A stretch of DNA of 64,000 nt, taken from assembly GCF_036077095.1 (NCBI RefSeq), contig NZ_CP107960.1, positions 5,580,001-5,644,000 on the forward strand, given 5' to 3'. Both the position numbers and the translations under genes were made by a program. The DNA is from Streptomyces sp. NBC_00376. GTDB lineage: Bacteria > Actinomycetota > Actinomycetes > Streptomycetales > Streptomycetaceae. Below the pieces are notes generated by a model. The model was given only the letters and a program-made list of their open reading frames with translations. It was not told the DNA's origin and searched no databases. Positions 54,660 to 62,546 of the stretch are shown here, piece after piece (position 1 is the first letter of the stretch; each line of letters opens with the position of its first letter).

Positions 54660-55580
54660 TCAGTCCTGCCCCTGTCCCAGCCCCACCGCGGCGCCGTGCG
54701 CCCGCAGCGCGGAGACCGCCGCCGTGATCGCGGGCCGCCGGGCCGCCTCCGTACGCCACAGCGCGTACAGCCGTCGCACCGGCACGGGATCGAGCGGCAC
54801 CGCCACCACCCCCGGCGGCAGCTGCCCGCGCCCCAGGCGCGGGATCATCGCGACCCCGAGGCCGGCGGCGAGCAGGGCCAGCTGGGTGTGGTTCTCCTCC
54901 GCCTGGTGCCGGATGTCCGGCTCGCAGCCCGCCGCCCGCAACGTCCGTACGAGCCAGTCGTGGCAGACCGTCCCCGGCGGCTGGCAGATCCACCGCTCCT
55001 TCGCCAGCTCCTCGCGCCGCACCGCGCCCCGCCCGGCGAGGCGATGCCCGGCGGGCACCAGCAGATCGCAGTGGTCGTCGCCGATCACCGCCTGCGCCAC
55101 GCCCTCGGGGGCGGGCAGCGGGGCGATGTCCCAGTCGTGCGCCACCGCCAGATCGATCACGCCCTTGGCCACCAGGTCGACCGAGAGATGCGGATCGACC
55201 TCGGTCATCCGGACCTCCAGCGCCGGGTGCTCCCGGTCCAGCCAGGCCAGTACTCCGGGCAGCAGGCCGCGCGCCGCGGAGGCGAACGCGCCGATCGACA
55301 GCCGCCCGGTCGGCAGCCCCCTGCGCTCCTCCAGCGTCGTCTCGGCGCGCTCCACGATCGCCAGCAACTGCTGGGCCGTCTCGGCCAGATGGAGCGCCTC
55401 CTCGGTCAGCGCGACACCGCGACCGCGCCGTTCCAGCAGCGTGGTGCGGGTCTCCCGCTCCAGCTTGGTGATCTGCTGCGAGACCGCCGACGGGGTGTAG
55501 CCGAGCGCGGCGGCGGCGCCCGCGACGGAGCCGTGGACGAAGACGGCGTGCAGGGCGCGCAGCCGGGCCAGATCGAGCAC
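54660..55580 (-). CDS. LysR-family transcriptional regulator
   Basis: A 306-residue LTTR with an N-terminal winged helix (LARLRALHAVFVHGSVAGAA, then GYTPSAVSQQITKLE) and a co-inducer domain (LSIGAFASAARGLLPGVLAWL). The GTG start has GGGAGG 5 bases upstream. It is divergent from an EamA exporter, with palindromic DNA between them (55602-55640); it probably activates that exporter with an amino acid or related effector. Confidence 0.93.
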   Translation of the reverse strand: MLDLARLRALHAVFVHGSVAGAAAALGYTPSAVSQQITKLERETRTTLLERRGRGVALTEEALHLAETAQQLLAIVERAETTLEERRGLPTGRLSIGAFASAARGLLPGVLAWLDREHPALEVRMTEVDPHLSVDLVAKGVIDLAVAHDWDIAPLPAPEGVAQAVIGDDHCDLLVPAGHRLAGRGAVRREELAKERWICQPPGTVCHDWLVRTLRAAGCEPDIRHQAEENHTQLALLAAGLGVAMIPRLGRGQLPPGVVAVPLDPVPVRRLYALWRTEAARRPAITAAVSALRAHGAAVGLGQGQD

Positions 55581-55601
55581 CGCAACCTCCCGGACCTCGG
55601 T

Positions 55602-55640
55602 GATCCACGAGTGGATCAGACACGTGATCAGTCACGTGAT
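55602..55640. promoter_or_regulatory. LysR operator region
   Basis: GATCCACGAGTGGATC (55602-55617) is a perfect 7-bp inverted repeat with a 2-bp spacer. It is followed at once by CACGTGAT repeated at 55621 and 55633. Both lie in the lysR/eamA spacer, close to the lysR start. Confidence 0.7.
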
Positions 55641-55716
55641 TCATTAGCGATGCTCAATTTCACCATGAAGAAATCCGCGCTGGTGCTACATGGTCGCTGC
55701 GGGTGATCCTCGGTGC

Positions 55717-56637
55717 ATGCGTCCCCTCCACATCGCCCTGGCCGCCCTGGTGGCAGCCGTCTGGGGTGTCAACTTCGTCGTCATCGAGCTCGGTCTCGGG
55801 CACTTCCCGCCGCTGCTCTTCTCGGCCCTGCGCTTCCTGGTCGCCGCGCTGCCCGCGGTCTTCTTCGTCGGCCGGCCCAAGGTCGCCTGGAAGTGGATCG
55901 TGGGCGTCGGGCTCGTCCTCGGGGTGGCGAAGTTCGGCCTGCTCTTCATCGGCATGGACCGGGGGATGCCCGCCGGTCTGTCCTCTCTGGTGCTCCAGGT
56001 CCAGGCGGTCTTCACCGCCCTCTTCGCCGCCGTCGCACTCGGTGAACGCCCTGGAAAGGTACGGGTGTTGGGGATGGGGGTGGCGCTCGCGGGCATCGGG
56101 GTCGCCGCCGTCGACGAAGGGGCGGGCGGCCCCGTGCTCGCCTTCGTCCTGGTGATCGCGGCGGCGGCCTGCTGGGGCGTGTCCAACGTACTGACCCGCA
56201 AGGCCGCCCCGCCCGACTCGCTCAACTTCATGGTCTGGGTCTCGACCGTGCCCGTGCTCCCGCTGCTCGGCCTCTCCCTCCTCTTCGAGGGCTGGGACCG
56301 CGACAAGGAGGCGCTGGCCGCGCTTGACTGGAGCGGCGCCGGGATCATCGTCTACGTCGCCTGGATCACCACCGTCTTCGGTTTCGGCGCCTGGGGCTTC
56401 CTGCTGCGCCACCACCCTGCCTCCTCGGTGGCCCCGTTCACCCTGCTCGTCCCGGTCTTCGGGATGTCCTCGGCCGCGCTGTTGCTGGGCGAGTCGGTGA
56501 GCCCGCTGCGGTGGTGCGCGGCGGCGCTGCTGGTCGGCGGGGTGGCCCTCACGTCGCTGGCGGGGGCGCGACGCCCGCGCACCGGGGCCCAGGAAGCCCC
56601 GGAGTCCTCGGAGCCGGAGGTGGCGCGGGCCGCCTGA
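55717..56637 (+). CDS. EamA/DMT-family exporter
   Basis: About 306 residues with ten helices in two EamA repeats. LVAAVWGVNFVVIELGLGHF opens the first and AAAACWGVSNVLTRKAAPP the second. An alternative ATG at 55690 adds nine residues; neither start has a strong Shine-Dalgarno. Proteins of this type export amino acids or related metabolites. Divergent LysR control is typical. Confidence 0.9.
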   Translation: MRPLHIALAALVAAVWGVNFVVIELGLGHFPPLLFSALRFLVAALPAVFFVGRPKVAWKWIVGVGLVLGVAKFGLLFIGMDRGMPAGLSSLVLQVQAVFTALFAAVALGERPGKVRVLGMGVALAGIGVAAVDEGAGGPVLAFVLVIAAAACWGVSNVLTRKAAPPDSLNFMVWVSTVPVLPLLGLSLLFEGWDRDKEALAALDWSGAGIIVYVAWITTVFGFGAWGFLLRHHPASSVAPFTLLVPVFGMSSAALLLGESVSPLRWCAAALLVGGVALTSLAGARRPRTGAQEAPESSEPEVARAA

Positions 56638-56674
56638 CCCGGCCGCGTGCCGCGCCCCCCGGCCCGCGCGCCGC

Positions 56675-57463
56675 CTACTGCTTGGGCGCGCCCAGCCGCA
56701 GCAGGTGCTCCCGCCCGGCGTCCAGCAGCCCGGGGAGCTCCGCCGCGGCCGGGTGCCAGCGCTTCTCGTACTCCCAGCAGACCCAGCTGTCCGGGTCCAG
56801 CGTGTCCAGGCAGGCGCCCAGCGGCAGCACCCCGGCCCCCAGCGCCAACGGCTCGGTGTCCTCGGCCGACGCGATGTCCTTCACCTGCACGTATCCCAGG
56901 TGCGGGGCCAGCACCGCATGGCTCGCGGCCGGTTCCTCGCCCGCCAGCCAGGTGTGCATGATGTCCCACAGCGCGCCCACCTGCCGGTGCCCGACCGTCC
57001 CGACGACCCGGGCGACATCGGCGCCGCCCCGGTGCGAGTCATGGGTTTCCAGCAGGATGCGTACGCCCTGGTCGGCGGCGTGCTCGGCGGCGGCGGCCAG
57101 CCGCCGGGCGGCGGTCGCGTCGGCCGTGTCGGGGTCCTGGCCACCGCCGCCCGGGAAGACCCGGACGTTCTGCGCACCCAGGTCGTGCGCCAGGTCCACC
57201 AGCCCGGCCAGCTCGTCCAGCACCGGCGCGTCGTCGCCCTCGGCGGCGGCCCGGACGTACCCGGCGACGGTCAGGATCTCCACACCGCCCTCCTTGAACT
57301 CCTGGACGACGGCGGCCCGTTCGTCCGCCGAGAGGCCGGGGTGCACCGGCTCCTCGGGGTGGGCGCGCAGCTCCACACCCTGATAGCCGTGCCCGGCGGC
57401 GAGCCGGACGACATCGGCGACCGGCATCCCCGGCACTCCGAGGGTCGAGAAAGCGAGCTTCAC
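56675..57463 (-). CDS. Sugar phosphate isomerase/epimerase (AP-endonuclease-2 fold)
   Basis: A 262-residue TIM-barrel protein. MKLAFSTLGVPGMPVADVV opens the barrel. GYQGVELRAHPEE, ILLETHDSHRGG, ALWDIMHTWLAGE and YVQVKDI carry the Glu/His/Asp metal ligands of the xylose isomerase-like superfamily. GTG start with AAGGA upstream. It lies 46 bp downstream of the GAF gene on the same strand and may be the end of the RiPP-associated transcript or an independent metabolic gene. Confidence 0.88.
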   Translation of the reverse strand: MKLAFSTLGVPGMPVADVVRLAAGHGYQGVELRAHPEEPVHPGLSADERAAVVQEFKEGGVEILTVAGYVRAAAEGDDAPVLDELAGLVDLAHDLGAQNVRVFPGGGGQDPDTADATAARRLAAAAEHAADQGVRILLETHDSHRGGADVARVVGTVGHRQVGALWDIMHTWLAGEEPAASHAVLAPHLGYVQVKDIASAEDTEPLALGAGVLPLGACLDTLDPDSWVCWEYEKRWHPAAAELPGLLDAGREHLLRLGAPKQ

Positions 57464-57509
57464 TTGCGTGGTCCTTCCATCGTCGTCCGGCCGCCCTGCC
57501 GGCCCGGCC

Positions 57510-58115
57510 TCAGCAGGGCTCCCGGAGCAGCTGTTCCAGACTATCCAGCAGCCTCAGCGCGTCCGCCCGCTGCCGGGGCCCCAGCCGCTCGCCCGGCTCC
57601 GGCGCACCGGCCGCCGCCGGCGCGTACGCCGCCATCCGCAACGCCGCGGCGGCCTGCCGGGCGAACATGGCGAGCAGATCCAGTTCCCGGATGTCCGTGC
57701 GGGCACGGGGGGACGGGTCGAGCACCTCCAGCACACCGAGCACCCGGCCGTCGCTGATCAGCGGGGCCGCCATCAGGGCGCTGGGCACGAACTCGGTGGA
57801 CTCGGCGAGCGAACGGTCGAACGAGGAGTCCGTGCTGAGGTCGTCCACCACCATCGGCTCGCCGGACGTCGCCACCCAGCCCGCGATCCCGCGACCGGCC
57901 GGGAACCGACGGCCCACCAGGAACTCCTCGCCCCGGCCCGAGACCGCCTGGAAGACCAGCTCGTCCGCCTCCTCGTCCAGCAGGAAGACCGAACTGGCCG
58001 CCGCGCCGAAGATCGCGCGGGCCACGTCGACGACGGACTGGAGGAGCTCACGCCGGTGCGGATCGGCCGACGGCACCCTGCCCGCGGCGGACGCTGATTC
58101 AGTTCTCGGAGTCAT
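57510..58115 (-). CDS. Single GAF-domain protein
   Basis: A 201-residue protein with one GAF domain (about 30-165): AASSVFLLDEEADELVF, GRGIAGWVATSGEPMVVDDL and SALMAAPLISDGRVLGVLEV. No output domain follows, only a short helical tail. AGGAGAGG precedes GTG/ATG; the start overlaps the end of the protease gene by about 17 bp, so it belongs to the same operon. Ligand and partner are unknown; a role in sensing for the downstream-transcribed cluster is possible. Confidence 0.85.
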   Translation of the reverse strand: MTPRTESASAAGRVPSADPHRRELLQSVVDVARAIFGAAASSVFLLDEEADELVFQAVSGRGEEFLVGRRFPAGRGIAGWVATSGEPMVVDDLSTDSSFDRSLAESTEFVPSALMAAPLISDGRVLGVLEVLDPSPRARTDIRELDLLAMFARQAAAALRMAAYAPAAAGAPEPGERLGPRQRADALRLLDSLEQLLREPC

Positions 58116-58977
58116 CACAAACCTCTCCTGCCGGGGTGGAAAGCCGCGGACCGAACCGCACGTTGGCCGCGGAGAGATAGAGGGCGTTCTTGAGCTGGAA
58201 GGCCGTCATCCTCGGATGGGCCGAGAGCAGCCGCGCGCACAGTCCGCTGATGTACGGGGTCGCGAAGCTGTTCCCGGTGGTACGGATCGAGGTGCCGCCC
58301 AGCCAGGGCACCGTCACGTTCTGGCCGGGGGCGAAGAACTCCACCGGCGGGTCGGGGTTGTAGAGATGCAGGCCCGGGTCCTCCTCCTGGTGGCTGCCCA
58401 CGGAGATCACCGAGGCGAACCGCCACGGATAGCTCTCCACCGGGGAGTTGTGCGCCGAGGCGACGACGACCGTCCGGTTGAAGTAGGCGTGGTCGGCCAG
58501 CGCGTGCAACTCCTCGGCGAACCGGGCACGAGTGGTGGACAAGGACAGGTTCACCACGTCGAAACCCTGCTCCACCGCCCAGCGCAGCCCGGCCAGCAGC
58601 ACGTCCCCGGTACCGGAGAACCGCTCGCCCAGCACCCGTACGCTGTGCAGTTCGCAGTCCGGAGCGGTCCGCCGGATGATGCCCGCGCAGGCGGTGCCGT
58701 GTCCGCAGGAGTCCCCGGTGTCGGTCGGCCGCACCTCGGTCCCGCCCGTCTCCGGGTCCTTGACCACCACCCATGACCCCTCTACCGGGCCGACGCCCGG
58801 ATGATCGCGCTCGACGCCCGAGTCCACCACGCAGACCCGTACGCCCCGCCCCGTGCCCGGTACGCCCCCGGCGTCGTGCCCGGGGCCGGCGTCCGCGAGT
58901 ACCGCCACGTCGTCCGGGCCGCGCCCCCGCAGACTCCAGGTCAGTCCCGGCCCCGGTGCCGTGTCCGTGGTCGTCAT
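58099..58977 (-). CDS. Cytoplasmic subtilisin-like (S8) serine protease
   Basis: A 292-residue protease with an intact triad: Asp52 in VVDSGVERDHPG, His93 in SCGHGTACAG and Ser237 in TGNSFATPYISG, with oxyanion Asn177 in SAHNSP. There is no signal peptide, propeptide or membrane anchor, unlike most Streptomyces subtilisins, so it acts inside the cell. It starts 3 bp after the cyclase/ATPase gene and overlaps the GAF gene. In a RiPP operon it is the natural candidate for leader removal; a regulatory protease role is also possible. Confidence 0.9.
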   Translation of the reverse strand: MTTTDTAPGPGLTWSLRGRGPDDVAVLADAGPGHDAGGVPGTGRGVRVCVVDSGVERDHPGVGPVEGSWVVVKDPETGGTEVRPTDTGDSCGHGTACAGIIRRTAPDCELHSVRVLGERFSGTGDVLLAGLRWAVEQGFDVVNLSLSTTRARFAEELHALADHAYFNRTVVVASAHNSPVESYPWRFASVISVGSHQEEDPGLHLYNPDPPVEFFAPGQNVTVPWLGGTSIRTTGNSFATPYISGLCARLLSAHPRMTAFQLKNALYLSAANVRFGPRLSTPAGEVCDDSEN

Positions 58978-58980
58978 CCC

Positions 58981-61900
58981 TCAGCTCTTCTCCGTCGTGG
59001 CCGCCGCCGCTCCGACGGCGAGCCGTGCGGCCCACCGCCGGCCCGGCAGATGTCCCTTCTCCGTGAACCCTTCCCGGGCCTCCCGCGCCGCCGCCGCCGC
59101 GCCCGCCGCATCGCCCAGCAGCGCCAGCGTCCGCGCCCGGTCCAGCGACGCGGTGGCCCGCACCAGCGGGGAATCGGTCAGCAGGGAGTCCCGCACGGCA
59201 CGGTCCGCGTGGCGCAGGGCCGACGCCCCGTCCCCGGCCCCGGCCGCCAGCCGGGCCCGCAGTCCCGCCAGGTCCACCCGGTCCGAGTGCGGCAGCGACC
59301 GCGGTGCCCCGACCCCTTCGAGCCACGCACCGGCATCGTCCGGCCGGTCGTCGTCGAGCAGCAGCCGCGCCGCCTCCAGCGCGATGGCCGGACGCATGGA
59401 CCGGGCCCCGCCGCGCTCCGCCGCACGGTCCGCCCGGACGAGCAGGTCCAGGGCCGGTCCGGTGCGCCCGAGCAGCGCCTCGACCGTCGCCCGGAACACC
59501 GGCAGGAAGACCTCCGCCTCCGCGTACCCCAGCTCGTCGGCCAGCCGCTCCGCCTCGGCCAGGCACTCCCCGGCCCGGTCCGCCCGGCCGTGCAGGGCGT
59601 AGAGCACGGCCAGCGGACAGTTCAGCGTGGTCCGTACGGCGGGGCGGCCGGAGCCGTGCGCGGCGAGCAGGTCACGGCAGCGGTTCACCGCGACCGGTAC
59701 CGGCTCCGGGCCGCGCCACAGCGAGATCCCGATGGCCCCGAGCGCGGCCGCCCGCTCCGGCTCGGCCTCCGCCCGCACCGCGTGGTCCAGGGCCAGGGTC
59801 AGATCGCGGTCGGCCTCCTCGTGGCGGCCGGCCAGCTGCAACCGCTGCGCGAGCCGCAGCCGGGCCCGGGCCTGCCCGACGGAGTCCCCGGCCGACTCGA
59901 AGAGCGGCAGCACCGACCGGGCGGTGGCCGACACATTCGCCGAGGCCGGGTCCAGCACCGCCAGCGCGAGCCGGGCGTGCGCGGCCTCCACCGGCGCGGT
60001 CCCGATGGCCAGCACCTGCCGCAGCAGCCGTTCCCCGTCCTCGGAACGGCCGAGCGCGAGACGCACCTCGCCCAGGCGCCGCAACGCCGGGGCCGCGGCC
60101 GGATCACCGGCCGGGTGCAGGTCCACGGCCCGCTCCAACAGGCCCTGGGCCCAGTGCAGATCGGAACGGGCCAGGGCCTGCGCACCGGCCGAGGCGAGCG
60201 CCGCGGCGGCCCGGACCCGCAGGGCGGCGGCCCGGTCGTCGGCCAGACCGAGCTCGGTGCGGTACCGGTACGCCCGCTCCAGGTGCCCGCCGACCGCCGC
60301 CTCGCCCGCCGCCGTCACACTGGGCAGCTCGGACGCCCAGGCGTGCCGCTCGGCCTTGGCCCGCTTCGACAGGGAGGCGTACGCCACCTCCTGGACCAGA
60401 CCGCTGCTGAACCGGTGCCGGCCCGTTCCCGGTTCGCCGCCGGGCGCGGCCTCCACCAGCCGGCGTCCGCACAGCCGGGCCAGCGCGCGGGCGACCCGGC
60501 CGCGGTCGTCCTCCGGTGCGGACACCTCGGGGTGGGCGGCCGGGGCGGTACGGGCCGCGCCCTCCGTCCCGCGTGCCGCCCGGGCCAGCCGGACGAGTTC
60601 GGGCGCGGTGAAGTCCCGGCCGACGACCGCCGCCAGGTCCAGCGTGGTGCGTTCGGCACGCTCCAGCGCGCCGATCCGGGCACCGAGCAGCGCCTGGAGG
60701 GTCGGCGGCAGCGCCGCGCCCGGCACGTTCCGCGCACCCTCCGGCGCCGGGCCCGCGGGGACGAGGAGCTGTTCCAGATAGAGCGGGTTGCCCTCGGCCC
60801 GGTCGTACAGCTCACGGTCGTACCCGCCGGGGGCGGCCGGAGCGGCTTCGTCCGGGACGGTGCCGTCCGGGGCGGTTCCCGCGCCCGGCCCGGTCAGTTC
60901 GCGGGCCAGCAGGGCGGCCTCGTCGCGCGGCAGCCCGGTGAGCGGCACGATCTGCGCCGGACGCGCGGCCGGGTCGGCGACGGCCGGGGGGCCGTCCGGG
61001 CGGCCCGGACACACGATGAGTCCGCCCGCCCGGCCGAGCGGCCCGGCCAGCCGGTTCACCGCCCGCACCAGCAGCGGTTCGGCCCAGTGCCAGTCGTCGA
61101 GGACCAGCAGGACCGGCCGCCGCGCCGCCGTCCGGGACAGCACGGTGACCAGCGCCGCGCACATGTCCTCGAACGGGGCGTTGGGCGTGCCGTCGTGCAG
61201 CAGACCGCCGCGCAGCAGCGCCCAGGCGTCCGCCACGGACGCACCGGACCGCCCGGACGCCCCGTCCAGCGCCTCCCGGGCGACGGGCGAGCCGAGCACC
61301 TCCCGCACCGCGTCGGCCAGCGACGCGAGGGTGCCGTGGTCGCCGTAGCTGCGACAGCGCCCGGTGCCGACGACCGGCCGCTCGGGCCCGCCGAGCCCGG
61401 TCAGCCACTCGCGCGCCAGCCGGGTCTTGCCGATCCCCGCGTCACCGACGAGGCGGACAAGACCCGGGCCCGCCCCGCGCACCGTACGGTCCAACGCCTC
61501 GTCCAGCGAAGCCAGTTCCGCGGCGCGGCCGATGAACGGCACGTCGAAACGGCGCAGCAGCTCCGGGTCGTCGGCGCCGAGCGCGATCAGCCGGTACGCG
61601 TGCACGCTGTCGGTCTTGCCCTTGAGCCGCAGCGGGCCCGTCTCCTGCACGACCACGGTCGGACCGGCCGCCTCCAGGGTCTGCGGGCCGATCAGGATCT
61701 CACCGGCCGCCGCGTTCTGTTCCAGCCGGGCAGCCACGTTCACCGTCTCGCCCGAGATCAGCGCCTGCCGGGTGCTGGCATCGGAACTCGCCACCACCTG
61801 ACCGGTGTTGACGCCGATCCGGATGTCGAGCCGGATGCCCAGGGTGGCTTCGAGATCGGTGTTCAGCTCCGCCAGCGCCTCGCGCATGCCGAGCGCCGCG

Positions 61901-62229
61901 GCGAGCGCTCGCCGCGCGTCGTCCTCACGCATCACCGGCACCCCGAACACCGCCATCACGGCATCGCCGATGAACTTCTCCGGAGTGCCGCCGTGCGCCT
62001 CGATCCGCTCGCTCATCACCGCGAAGTAGCGCAGCGTCACGGTGCGCAGGGTCTCCGGGTCCAGCAGCCCGGACAGCGCCGTGGAGCCCACCAGATCGCA
62101 GAAGACCGCGGTGACCAGCTTGCGTTCGTCCTCCGGCGCCGCGGCGACCGGGGACGGGCACGGGGTGCCGCAGGACGGGCAGAACCGTGCGGCGGCGGGC
62201 AGTTCGTGCCGGCACGAGGTGCAGTTCAT
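58981..62229 (-). CDS. Zinc ribbon - class III cyclase - ATPase/TPR regulatory protein
   Basis: A 1082-residue cytoplasmic protein. Residues 1-22 form a zinc ribbon (Cys3, Cys6, Cys17, Cys20). Residues 35-215 are a class III nucleotidyl cyclase domain with metal Asp45 (VFCDLVGST) and Asp89 (KFIGDAVMAVFG), and Asn164/Arg168 of the transition-state pair. From 230 comes an AAA/STAND ATPase (FIGRAAELASLDEAL, Walker A GDAGIGKT at 262-269, VLDDWHWAE). The rest is TPR-like helices. No LuxR helix-turn-helix is at the end. The cyclase looks catalytically competent, so cAMP may be made, gated by the ATPase. It lies between the precursor and protease genes. Confidence 0.9.
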   Translation of the reverse strand: MNCTSCRHELPAAARFCPSCGTPCPSPVAAAPEDERKLVTAVFCDLVGSTALSGLLDPETLRTVTLRYFAVMSERIEAHGGTPEKFIGDAVMAVFGVPVMREDDARRALAAALGMREALAELNTDLEATLGIRLDIRIGVNTGQVVASSDASTRQALISGETVNVAARLEQNAAAGEILIGPQTLEAAGPTVVVQETGPLRLKGKTDSVHAYRLIALGADDPELLRRFDVPFIGRAAELASLDEALDRTVRGAGPGLVRLVGDAGIGKTRLAREWLTGLGGPERPVVGTGRCRSYGDHGTLASLADAVREVLGSPVAREALDGASGRSGASVADAWALLRGGLLHDGTPNAPFEDMCAALVTVLSRTAARRPVLLVLDDWHWAEPLLVRAVNRLAGPLGRAGGLIVCPGRPDGPPAVADPAARPAQIVPLTGLPRDEAALLARELTGPGAGTAPDGTVPDEAAPAAPGGYDRELYDRAEGNPLYLEQLLVPAGPAPEGARNVPGAALPPTLQALLGARIGALERAERTTLDLAAVVGRDFTAPELVRLARAARGTEGAARTAPAAHPEVSAPEDDRGRVARALARLCGRRLVEAAPGGEPGTGRHRFSSGLVQEVAYASLSKRAKAERHAWASELPSVTAAGEAAVGGHLERAYRYRTELGLADDRAAALRVRAAAALASAGAQALARSDLHWAQGLLERAVDLHPAGDPAAAPALRRLGEVRLALGRSEDGERLLRQVLAIGTAPVEAAHARLALAVLDPASANVSATARSVLPLFESAGDSVGQARARLRLAQRLQLAGRHEEADRDLTLALDHAVRAEAEPERAAALGAIGISLWRGPEPVPVAVNRCRDLLAAHGSGRPAVRTTLNCPLAVLYALHGRADRAGECLAEAERLADELGYAEAEVFLPVFRATVEALLGRTGPALDLLVRADRAAERGGARSMRPAIALEAARLLLDDDRPDDAGAWLEGVGAPRSLPHSDRVDLAGLRARLAAGAGDGASALRHADRAVRDSLLTDSPLVRATASLDRARTLALLGDAAGAAAAAREAREGFTEKGHLPGRRWAARLAVGAAAATTEKS

Positions 62230-62259
62230 CAGGGTTCCTCTCTGCTTGGTCCGGCCGGA

Positions 62260-62293
62260 GCGGCGGGCCGGGTCACGGGAACCGGCCCGCCGC
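62260..62293. terminator. Hairpin between precursor gene and cyclase gene (attenuator?)
   Basis: GCGGCGGGCCGG, 10-base loop, CCGGCCCGCCGC: a perfect 12-bp stem in the 116-bp gap. In peptide operons such a structure often lets the short precursor message accumulate over downstream genes. Confidence 0.7.
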
Positions 62294-62345
62294 GCGGTGA
62301 CGGTCCTGACGGGGCAGGACCCGGACGGCCCCGGGCCGGCCGGCC

Positions 62346-62546
62346 TCAGAAGAGGGCGCCGCCCGCGATCTCGCCGTGCGCCTGCACCTCGGGCCCCACG
62401 GCGTCGAGCCGGCTCTTGATGTCGAGCAGCACGGTGAGTTCCTCCGGCGCGAGGTCGTTGAGCACCTGGCGCTGTTCGTCGGTGAGCAGATCGACGGCGA
62501 AGCCGGCGCCGTACAGCACGGCGAGCCGGTCCGGTGGTTCGGTCAT
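62346..62546 (-). CDS. RiPP precursor-like peptide ('aroma-sacti' type)
   Basis: A 66-residue peptide with an acidic helical leader-like part (LTDEQRQVLNDLAPEELTVL, then LDIKSRLDAVG) and a short Gly-rich end, AHGEIAGGALF, with a C-terminal aromatic residue. From memory this matches small proteins labelled aroma-sacti cluster domain in actinobacteria, thought to be substrates of a neighbouring radical SAM enzyme. There is no Cys, and the tail lacks Ser/Thr, so thioether or lanthionine rings are excluded. The ATG overlaps the stop of the HDO-like gene (ATGA, 62543-62546), and a hairpin follows. Modification site and product are unknown. Confidence 0.8.
   Translation of the reverse strand: MTEPPDRLAVLYGAGFAVDLLTDEQRQVLNDLAPEELTVLLDIKSRLDAVGPEVQAHGEIAGGALF

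Noticed and set aside
62346..62546. Lanthipeptide, sactipeptide or FxSxx-COOH-type precursor
   Set aside because: The peptide has no Cys, the tail has no Ser/Thr, the C terminus does not fit FxSxx, and no LanB/C/M or FxsC-like gene is seen.
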